Assembly: GCA_049317645.1 (NCBI GenBank)
Contig: JBMOHV010000061.1
Location: 1 to 9,686 of the forward strand
Length of the DNA: 9,686 bases
Source: SYHX01 sp049317645
GTDB lineage: Bacteria > Bacteroidota > Bacteroidia > UBA7662
Direction: 5' to 3'
The notes beneath the pieces are model-generated. The model was not told where the DNA came from and did no database searches. It saw only the letters and a program-made list of their open reading frames with translations. Numbering within the stretch: the first letter of the stretch is position 1; every line of letters begins with the position of its first letter. Shown here piece after piece: positions 1 to 5,655 of the stretch. Made by a program: the position numbers and the translations under genes.

Positions 1-86
1 GGAAACGAGAGGATGAAGAAACGAGAGGATGGGGAACGAAGTGGAAAACCAAAAATACAGCACTGGTGCAGTGGGTCCTTGCCTAA
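1..86 (+). other. Possible 3' end of an upstream gene, or intergenic DNA
   Basis: Reading frame 3 is open from the window edge to a TAA at 84-86 and would encode about 27 residues ending in NTALVQWVLA. This could be the C-terminus of an upstream plus-strand gene, but the stretch is too short to tell from chance and I recognise no family. The frame used by the nqrM-like gene is also open to the edge. The 16-bp tandem repeat and a small palindrome (CACTG-GTG-CAGTG, 61-73) lie here. Intergenic DNA is at least as likely. Confidence 0.2.
2..31. repeat. Two-copy 16-bp tandem repeat
   Basis: The 14-base unit GAAACGAGAGGATG occurs at 2-15 and again at 18-31, giving a period of 16 bases with AA between the copies. 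A weaker third echo (GGGAACGAA) follows at about 32-40. It lies upstream of the nqrM-like gene at the window edge, so more copies may exist to the left. It could be a simple slippage duplication in intergenic DNA or the end of an upstream gene. No function can be assigned. Confidence 0.6.
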
Positions 87-91
87 CTTTG
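84..91 (+). promoter_or_regulatory. Possible Bacteroidetes -7 element before nqrM-like gene
   Basis: TAACTTTG matches the Bacteroidetes -7 consensus TAnnTTTG and ends 8 bases before the ATG at 100. I find no convincing TTG/TTTG element 17-23 bases upstream. If it is real, the transcript would start almost at the start codon. This is a single short match and is tentative. Confidence 0.25.
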
Positions 92-99
92 GGGTTGTT

Positions 100-306
100 A
101 TGGAAACCTTGCTACCTGTTTTTGTTTTGACTTTGGTCTTTATGAGCCTGAGCTTTGCAGGGCTCGCGATTCGCATGTTTTTTCTCAAAAAAGGGGAATT
201 CCGCGGTACCTGTTCCACGCACAATCCTTTGCTAAGAGATCGCGGGGTGGATTGTGCCGGTTGCCCGAACCGCTACTTGGATCGCTGCCCCGCTACCCAA
301 TCCTGA
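100..306 (+). CDS. nqrM: NqrM-like small membrane protein (Na+-NQR maturation factor family)
   Basis: This 68-residue protein has one hydrophobic N-terminal segment (about residues 3-28) followed by a short soluble tail with four cysteines spaced C-X13-C-X2-C-X7-C (C38, C52, C55, C63). The GTCST-NPLL-C-GC pattern is the layout of the NqrM (DUF539) family. In Vibrio that protein is needed to mature the Na+-translocating NADH:quinone reductase, probably by delivering the iron held between NqrD and NqrE. The ATG at 100 is preferred over the in-frame ATG at 13 because the latter adds 29 charged, low-complexity residues before the membrane segment. The gene converges with apbE, and the two coding regions overlap by 34 bp at their 3' ends. 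ApbE flavinylates NqrB and NqrC, so the pairing supports the call. No nqr structural gene is visible here, so the partner complex is inferred. Confidence 0.75.
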   Translation: METLLPVFVLTLVFMSLSFAGLAIRMFFLKKGEFRGTCSTHNPLLRDRGVDCAGCPNRYLDRCPATQS

Positions 307-1373
307 TAAAAAGGATCATCGCGCAGGCCGGGTGTTGCGTAAAGCCGGTAAGGGGCCTGGGGGGAAGGGTTCTGGGTTGAACCCACCAAAATCGCGTTGA
401 TTTCTGGATGTTTTTCGAGCATAACGATGGCCTCTTTCCAGCCCAATGCCATGCACGCCGTCGCATAGGCATCCGCCATCATGCAATTTTCAGTGACAAC
501 CGTCGCAGCAAGGACATCGGTGGGGGTCGGATAACCGGTGGACACCTGAAGAGTATGGGCCATTTTTTGGCCGTTATGCATAAAGAAATTACGATAATTC
601 CCGGAGCTGGCCATACTGAGGTTGTTCAAAGGAAATTGAAGCAGATAATCGCGCTGTACGCCCGATGGATCGTCAATGGGCTTTTCGACCGCCACGGTCC
701 AGGGTTGACCGGGGTTCTTTTCACCGCGGGCCCTCACTTCGCCGCCAATTTCGACCAGGTAATTTTGGTGTCCCAACGACTCCAAATACCAACCCACCAC
801 ATCCACCCCGTAGCCTTTTGCAATTGCACTAAAATCCAACATTTGCCCAGGGGTTGTTTTGCAGAGCGAGTCCCCCTGCAAACGAAATTGCCCAAGCCCC
901 ACCAGCGAGAGGAGCGAACGGACCAAGGCCGAATCAGGAACCCCCGCTCTGGGTTGAGGGCCGAATCCCCAAGCCTGGACCAGGGGATACACCGAAGGAT
1001 CAAAGGCCCCAGACGAGGCCTGATGCACCTGCTGAGAAGCTTTGAAATTCCGGATAATCATCGAGTCCACTTGGTAACATTGGGTACAGAGATTGAACCG
1101 ACTTAGCAGAGACGTGGGTAGATAGGTGCTGAGGGATGCGTTAACCCGTTCCAGAACCGAATCCAATTGGAACGCGCTTGGAGCCTGGGGACCCTTCTCG
1201 CTGATCACCACCTTCACCAGGTACGTGGTGCCCATGGTCGAACCTTTCAAGGCCCATAGTTCTCCGCTGGGCTTCGGCGGCGAGCAAGCCGCGAGGCCCA
1301 AAGCCCATCCAAAAATCATCCAATGGATAGGCTGGAAATCAACCGGGAATAGAAAACGAAATTTTGGGAACAT
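273..1373 (-). CDS. apbE: FAD:protein FMN transferase, ApbE family lipoprotein
   Basis: ApbE moves FMN from FAD onto a Ser/Thr of target proteins such as NqrB, NqrC and RnfG on the periplasmic side. From the ATG at 1373 the protein has 366 residues. A signal segment ends in the lipobox LAAC (C30), so it is probably a lipoprotein. Family blocks follow in order: STMGTTY (about 45-51), SGAFDPSVYPLVQAWGFG (121-138), DFSAIAKGYGVD (180-191), YLVEIGGEVRARG (205-217), SSGNYRNFF (256-264), AHTLQVSTGYP (272-282) and ADAYATA (300-306), whose Asp helps bind Mg2+ in the family. The usual DPxTG motif has become QVSTG, though the TG is kept. A CTQC pair near residue 96 is unusual. A TTG at 1391 overlapping the algH stop (TTGA) is an alternative start adding six residues. 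The ATG lies 14 bp after algH, so the two are probably one operon. The 3' end runs into the convergent nqrM-like gene. Confidence 0.93.
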   Translation of the reverse strand: MFPKFRFLFPVDFQPIHWMIFGWALGLAACSPPKPSGELWALKGSTMGTTYLVKVVISEKGPQAPSAFQLDSVLERVNASLSTYLPTSLLSRFNLCTQCYQVDSMIIRNFKASQQVHQASSGAFDPSVYPLVQAWGFGPQPRAGVPDSALVRSLLSLVGLGQFRLQGDSLCKTTPGQMLDFSAIAKGYGVDVVGWYLESLGHQNYLVEIGGEVRARGEKNPGQPWTVAVEKPIDDPSGVQRDYLLQFPLNNLSMASSGNYRNFFMHNGQKMAHTLQVSTGYPTPTDVLAATVVTENCMMADAYATACMALGWKEAIVMLEKHPEINAILVGSTQNPSPQAPYRLYATPGLRDDPFYQDWVAGQRSK

Positions 1374-1387
1374 GGGGACCAAAGGTT

Positions 1388-1969
1388 TCAATTGAGGTTA
1401 GGGTGCCGGGGGTATCGAGCCATGGCTGCGTACTCACCGCCCATACCGATCAACAAGGAGGACCACAAATCGTCTTGGTCCATGGAGGATAACCAATCGA
1501 ATCCACATCGGCACAGGATCCAGGCCTTTTGGGTTAATTCTTCTTGGAGTTGGCCCGGAGACCAACCGGCATAACCCCTAAAATAGGCCCTAAATGTCTG
1601 GAGGGCCGATTCGGTTAGCAGTTCCCCTTGATACCCTTCCAGCGCCCTATCATCCCCCAATTGGGTGAAACGCAATTCGACACGGGATGAATGAAGATTG
1701 CGCAATTCCAAGGCAAACCAGGTGTCGATATCAACCGGTCCCCCGCTCCGGTAAGGCGAACCGGGTAATTCACCCGGCAACCGGCGATTCAGAACCAAAC
1801 CCAATCCTTCTTGACCCTCCAAATCGGTATGCAAAACCAAAACGACCGAACGCTCAAACGAGGGATCGCTCATAAAAGGGTCGGCCAGTAACAAATCGCC
1901 TGGCCGCAACGGGTCCTGGTTGGCATCCGATGCCGAACAGGCATGGGGATCGCGTTGGGTTGGCTTCAC
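1388..1969 (-). CDS. algH: YqgE/AlgH family protein (UPF0301/DUF179)
   Basis: This 193-residue soluble protein matches the YqgE/AlgH family along its whole length, and the family is usually about 185-190 residues. The diagnostic blocks are GDLLLADPFMSDPSFERSVV (residues 24-43), GLGLVLNR (55-62), SGGPVDIDTW (75-84), RGYAGWSPGQLQEEL (131-145) and a C-terminal GGEYAAMARYPRHPNLN. The biochemical role of the family is unsettled. In Pseudomonas AlgH was linked to alginate regulation, but the protein is widespread in bacteria that make no alginate. The only in-frame start ahead of the conserved fold is a GTG at 1969. A five-codon minicistron (ATG at 1980, stop TGA) overlaps this GTG but is probably chance. 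apbE follows directly on the same strand. pdxH is divergent, 66 bp away, so the gap must hold both promoters. Confidence 0.93.
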   Translation of the reverse strand: MKPTQRDPHACSASDANQDPLRPGDLLLADPFMSDPSFERSVVLVLHTDLEGQEGLGLVLNRRLPGELPGSPYRSGGPVDIDTWFALELRNLHSSRVELRFTQLGDDRALEGYQGELLTESALQTFRAYFRGYAGWSPGQLQEELTQKAWILCRCGFDWLSSMDQDDLWSSLLIGMGGEYAAMARYPRHPNLN

Positions 1970-1973
1970 ACGG

Positions 1974-1981
1974 CAAACATA
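1974..1981 (-). promoter_or_regulatory. Possible -7 promoter element for algH
   Basis: On the minus strand TATGTTTG matches TAnnTTTG and ends 4 bases before the GTG start of algH. No clear TTG element lies 17-23 bases further upstream. A transcript from here would have essentially no leader. The call is tentative because the motif is short. Confidence 0.2.
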
Positions 1982-1990
1982 AAATGTGAC

Positions 1991-2022
1991 TTGCGCTTTG
2001 AATCATCGGGGCCTTACCTTTA
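1991..2022 (+). promoter_or_regulatory. Possible pdxH promoter in the divergent algH/pdxH gap
   Basis: The 66-bp divergent gap (1970-2035) contains TTG at 1991-1993, 21 bases of spacer, then TACCTTTA at 2015-2022, one mismatch from the Bacteroidetes -7 consensus TAnnTTTG. Transcription would begin near 2028, leaving a leader of about 8 bases before the ATG at 2036. An A/T-rich stretch (TTTAATAAATCTTAA) just before the start is also typical of Bacteroidetes leaders. This is a motif match only. Confidence 0.3.
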
Positions 2023-2035
2023 ATAAATCTTAACG

Positions 2036-2695
2036 ATGAACAACGTCAACGATCCCTTGCAATTGCTGCGCAAAGAATACGCCGAAAGGATGCTCCGGCG
2101 TGATGAATTGAATACCAATCCGTTGATGCAGTTTGACGCATGGATGAACGAGGCCGTGCGGGTTCAAATGCAGGAGCCCAATGCGGCCTGCCTTTCAACC
2201 TGTGGTTCGGATGGACTACCTCGAGGACGCATGGTCCTGTTGAGGGGCGTCGATGAAGATGGCTTTGTTTTTTTTAGCAATTACAACAGCGACAAAGGCC
2301 AACAATTGGAGGAGAACCCGCGTGCGGCTCTGACCTTTTTTTGGGATGTCCTCGAAAGGCAGGTACGAATTGCGGGGAATGTTCACCGGATTAGCTCGGT
2401 GGAATCGGACCGCTATTTCCAGAGTCGTCCCCGTGGAAGTCGTATCGGGGCCTGGGCCAGTCCCCAAAGCCAGGTGGTCGCTTCCAGAACCGAACTTAAC
2501 CGCATTATGGACGTGACGATGAGTCGTTATGCAGCGGATGTACCCATCCCCCGCCCACCCCACTGGGGCGGGTACCGTTTGTTACCTTTGGAAATTGAAT
2601 TTTGGCAGGGTCGCCCCAATCGCCTTCACGATCGCCTTCGTTACCGTCGCACCGACTTCAACGAACCCTGGATTCTAGAAAGGTTGGCTCCCTAA
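2036..2695 (+). CDS. pdxH: Pyridoxamine/pyridoxine 5'-phosphate oxidase
   Basis: PdxH is a cytoplasmic FMN enzyme that oxidises PNP or PMP to pyridoxal 5'-phosphate, the last step of vitamin B6 synthesis and salvage. The 219-residue protein is full length (E. coli has 218). Visible family blocks are DPLQLLRKEYAE at the N-terminus, RGRMVLLR (63-70), NYNSDKG (82-88), LERQVRIAG (106-114), YFQSRPRGSRIGAWAS (127-142), WGGYRL (177-182), EFWQGRPNRLHDR (188-200) and the terminal ERLAP. Y127, R131, S135 and the R196/H198 pair sit where E. coli PdxH binds PLP. The E. coli PLP-contacting Lys72 is replaced by Arg (R70). The start ATG at 2036 aligns with the family N-terminus. The gene is transcribed away from algH and converges with the GH92 gene across 22 bp. 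Confidence 0.97.
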   Translation: MNNVNDPLQLLRKEYAERMLRRDELNTNPLMQFDAWMNEAVRVQMQEPNAACLSTCGSDGLPRGRMVLLRGVDEDGFVFFSNYNSDKGQQLEENPRAALTFFWDVLERQVRIAGNVHRISSVESDRYFQSRPRGSRIGAWASPQSQVVASRTELNRIMDVTMSRYAADVPIPRPPHWGGYRLLPLEIEFWQGRPNRLHDRLRYRRTDFNEPWILERLAP

Positions 2696-2717
2696 CATCG
2701 TTAGATTTCCGCCCCTA
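2696..2717. other. 22-bp convergent gap without a visible terminator
   Basis: This short gap separates the stop codons of pdxH (+) and the GH92 gene (-). I see no stem-loop or T-run in it, so termination of both transcripts must be factor-dependent or occur inside the facing genes. Confidence 0.5.
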
Positions 2718-5627
2718 TCAGTCCTGCGTTCCCCAACGGATTTCATCCACAAAAATAAAACTCTCCCCTCCGGCCCCGGGATGCCAGGCGGGCAAAGGGC
2801 CGAATTGTTCAGCGACGATTTTGAGTTGGCTCAACCGAAATGGCTTTTTCAACTCAATGCCCAAATCATTTCGGAGAACGGACAAATCTGCCACCCCTAC
2901 CGACGGATCCACGTTGCCCAGAAATTGCCAATCTTGGTTTTCATCGCTACGACCCCAATAGGTCACTTTGGACGGAAAAACAATCCAAGACCTCACATCC
3001 TGTAGGAACCCCGCTTGGATAGAACGAACCCATGAAGGGTCCGGCCATTGCAAAACCACCTCAAAAGGCCAACCCTGCACCCCGTGCCAAGCGCCTTTGC
3101 GCCAATCCTTCTCCCCCTCCACCCCATCAACCAGAGCCAAAACACCACCGGCCGCATACTGCGGGTTGGGGGCATGGGTCACCTGAACCTTGAGCCGTGG
3201 GTCCACACGACGATAGACCGCGGTGGATACAAAACCCGGGCGACCCTCCGCATCGATACCAACCGCGGAAACCGTATCCGATCGACGCAAAACCAAAGGA
3301 CCTGTGTACGGTTGACCCTCTTGGATCGGATCCAAACCACCGGTGGCCACCCGGATTTGTTGACCAGGGCCCTGAACCCGAACGGTCACACGGAGGGAAT
3401 CTCCAAAAATTCTCGAATCGGATTCAATGAGCGGCAGGGTCCCGCGGAACTCCGTGGACTCCAAGCGTTTGGGCAATTCGTAGGTCGAAGGAGCCTCTTT
3501 CATTGGGCTGTAGGTCCAGGAGCCCCCTTCCATCAGGGTCGAATGCTCCAGCGCCAAGGCTTGGGTGAATCTGCGTCCGTTGATTCTTCGTTCCGGCCAT
3601 TGGGTTCCACGGATGCAAGAAGTATCCGTTGTTACATCCAATGAACGTCCATTCGGAAGTCGTAGGCGATAGGATTCCAAGGAAGGAACCGACCAAACCC
3701 ACTCGGTCGAACCCGGTGTTACGGGGTAAAATCCCAACATACTCAGCACGTACCAAGCACTCATTTGACCACAGTCCTCGTTGCCCACCAATCCGTCGGG
3801 CCGATCCGAATAAAAATCGTTTTGGATTTGACGAACATATTTCAGTGTTTTTTCGGGACGACCCAAGGAATGGTAGAGGTAAGCGATGTGATGCGACGGC
3901 TCGTTGCCGTGGGCGTATTGCCCGATAAGACCGGTAATATCGGCCTGGGTCCGACCGCTGGTTTGGGAACCGGTCCCAAACAAGGTATCCAGCAAGGCCT
4001 CCGCGCGTTGGGGGCCACCGACGGCTTCGATCCAGCCATAAACATCCTGCGGTACATAAAAGGAAGTCTGCCAAGCGTTGGCTTCGGTGTAGTGGTTGTT
4101 CACCTCGCGGGGGTCAAAGGGGGTCAACCATTGCCCGTTTTGTCGCGGGCGCATCATTCCGGTCACGGAGTCCAACAGATTGCGCCAAGATCCGGAACGG
4201 CGCAGGTAGGTCTGGTAGCCCTCAAGATCACCACGCAAACGAGCCGTTTGGGCCAAACACCAATCATCGTAGGCGTATTCCAAGTTTTTGGAGACCGACT
4301 CCGAACAAGCCTCCACGCTGAGGTGTCCGTGATCCCGCAGCCAAGCAATGCCCTCATAATCCTGGTTGGCGCTATGCACCATGGCTTCCCAAGCTAACTG
4401 GGTATCAATGCCCGTAACACCTTTGACCAAAGCATCCGCCATCACCGATACGGAATGGTAACCAATCATGCAGTTGGTTTCATTGGAAGCAAATTCCCAT
4501 ACCGGCAAGCGCCCGACTTGCTTGAATTGTTCCAAAAAAGTCAACAGAAAATCCCTGGTACGCAGAGGATCCAGCAGGGTCAAAAGAGGATGCAAGGCAC
4601 GGTAGGTATCCCAAAGTGAAAAAACCGTGTAATACTGAAATCCATCAGCTCGGTGGATGAGACCATCCCTTCCCCTGTATCGTCCATCGGCATCGCTGGC
4701 CAGGCTGGGATGGATAAAACAATGATACAAAGCCGTATAAAAGGTTCGCATTTTGGCCGTATCAGGGTCCTTGACTTCCACCACCGACAGGGCTTGATCC
4801 CAAGCCATGGTCACCGAATCCAAAAGCCGATCGCGGTCCCATCCAGCGATATCGGAACGCAAATTCAGGAGCGCTCCCTCCGCATCCACCGTGGACAGGC
4901 CCACTTTGACCCTCAAGGTTCGTGGCTCGGCCACGCCTTTGGCTGTTGGGGTATTTTCAAAAGACCAAACCACCTTGAGGGATGCGGAGTCCATAACAAC
5001 CGTCGCCGGCTCGGAGAATTCGATGAAAGCATAGGCATGCTGATCCTTGGCCCAGGCCTCGCTACGACGAAAGACTTTCCATCGATACGCATCCACCCTT
5101 TCGATTCGACCGTCAATCAACCGATCGCGGTGCAGAAGGTCCATGAGTACATAGGCTTTTTGCCCTTCCGGAAAACGATAGGTATGCAGGCCGGAGCGAA
5201 GACCCGCCACCAAGTCCACGGCAATCCCGTTGGCTAATTTCACCGAATAATGCCCGGGAGATGCCGTTTCGTCTTCGTGACGAAAAGCCGTTCGATACCG
5301 AACGGGATCCAAGGACCAAGATCCGGAGGAAGGCATGAGCAAAAAGTCACCGTAATCGCTTACGCCCGTTCCACTCAGGTGGGTATGCGAAAATCCATAA
5401 ATCAGCGAGTCCGAATAATGATACCCACTGCATCCATCCCAAGAACCGTCAATACGGGTATCGGGGGATAATTGCACCATCCCAAATGGCCAAACCGCCC
5501 CCGGAAAAGTATGCCCATGGCCATCGGTCCCCACCAGAGGCCTGACCCATGCCGACTGCGACCATGCACGAGGCGCCCAGGCCTGAAGGCAAATCCATAA
5601 CACCAAAATAATTCTGACGTGTTTCAT
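2718..5627 (-). CDS. GH92 exo-alpha-mannosidase with C-terminal accessory domains
   Basis: GH92 enzymes are Ca2+-dependent inverting exo-alpha-mannosidases that trim alpha-mannose from N-glycans or mannans. The 969-residue protein starts with a Sec signal peptide (about 1-23, cleavage near AWSQ). The GH92 region (about 26-710) shows GHGHTFPGAVWPFGMVQLSP (36-55), FSHTHLSGTGVSDYGDFLLM (79-98), HPSLASDADGRYRG (306-319), SLWDTYRALHPL (337-348), NHYTEANAWQ (511-520, with the family's acid at E515) and GNEDCGQMSAWY (615-626, the block carrying the general-base Asp). Residues about 736-808 resemble the chitobiase/hexosaminidase C-terminal beta domain (YTGPLVLRRSDTVSAVGID). Residues about 820-966 resemble an F5/8-type (CBM32-like) sugar-binding domain (ALVDG, WHGVQGW, SWIVFPSKVTYWG). 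There is no T9SS sorting domain or lipobox, so a periplasmic location is likely. It is the last gene of the operon, 28 bp after the GH2 gene. Exact linkage specificity cannot be read from sequence. Confidence 0.95.
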   Translation of the reverse strand: MKHVRIILVLWICLQAWAPRAWSQSAWVRPLVGTDGHGHTFPGAVWPFGMVQLSPDTRIDGSWDGCSGYHYSDSLIYGFSHTHLSGTGVSDYGDFLLMPSSGSWSLDPVRYRTAFRHEDETASPGHYSVKLANGIAVDLVAGLRSGLHTYRFPEGQKAYVLMDLLHRDRLIDGRIERVDAYRWKVFRRSEAWAKDQHAYAFIEFSEPATVVMDSASLKVVWSFENTPTAKGVAEPRTLRVKVGLSTVDAEGALLNLRSDIAGWDRDRLLDSVTMAWDQALSVVEVKDPDTAKMRTFYTALYHCFIHPSLASDADGRYRGRDGLIHRADGFQYYTVFSLWDTYRALHPLLTLLDPLRTRDFLLTFLEQFKQVGRLPVWEFASNETNCMIGYHSVSVMADALVKGVTGIDTQLAWEAMVHSANQDYEGIAWLRDHGHLSVEACSESVSKNLEYAYDDWCLAQTARLRGDLEGYQTYLRRSGSWRNLLDSVTGMMRPRQNGQWLTPFDPREVNNHYTEANAWQTSFYVPQDVYGWIEAVGGPQRAEALLDTLFGTGSQTSGRTQADITGLIGQYAHGNEPSHHIAYLYHSLGRPEKTLKYVRQIQNDFYSDRPDGLVGNEDCGQMSAWYVLSMLGFYPVTPGSTEWVWSVPSLESYRLRLPNGRSLDVTTDTSCIRGTQWPERRINGRRFTQALALEHSTLMEGGSWTYSPMKEAPSTYELPKRLESTEFRGTLPLIESDSRIFGDSLRVTVRVQGPGQQIRVATGGLDPIQEGQPYTGPLVLRRSDTVSAVGIDAEGRPGFVSTAVYRRVDPRLKVQVTHAPNPQYAAGGVLALVDGVEGEKDWRKGAWHGVQGWPFEVVLQWPDPSWVRSIQAGFLQDVRSWIVFPSKVTYWGRSDENQDWQFLGNVDPSVGVADLSVLRNDLGIELKKPFRLSQLKIVAEQFGPLPAWHPGAGGESFIFVDEIRWGTQD

Positions 5628-5655
5628 GTTCTAAACGTTTTCTTGGCGGTGAAAA

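Noticed and set aside
13..99. Longer start (ATG at 13) for the NqrM-like protein
   Set aside because: It would put 29 charged residues, partly from a tandem repeat, before the membrane segment. The family begins directly with the hydrophobic segment, as from the ATG at 100.
408..1106. 232-codon open frame on the plus strand opposite apbE
   Set aside because: It lies wholly antisense to a gene with clear family motifs, and its translation resembles no family. It is a by-product of the codon use of the real gene.
1969..1980. Minicistron ATG-TTT-GCC-GTG-TGA overlapping the algH start as a leader peptide
   Set aside because: It is only four sense codons with no regulatory hairpin around it. Chance is more likely.
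3424..5237. Several 190-216 codon open frames on both strands within the GH92 gene
   Set aside because: All overlap the GH92 reading frame, which carries continuous family motifs. The alternative frames show none.
5628..5655. Terminator or internal promoter between the GH2 and GH92 genes
   Set aside because: The 28-bp gap has no stem-loop or recognisable promoter element, so read-through in one operon is simpler.
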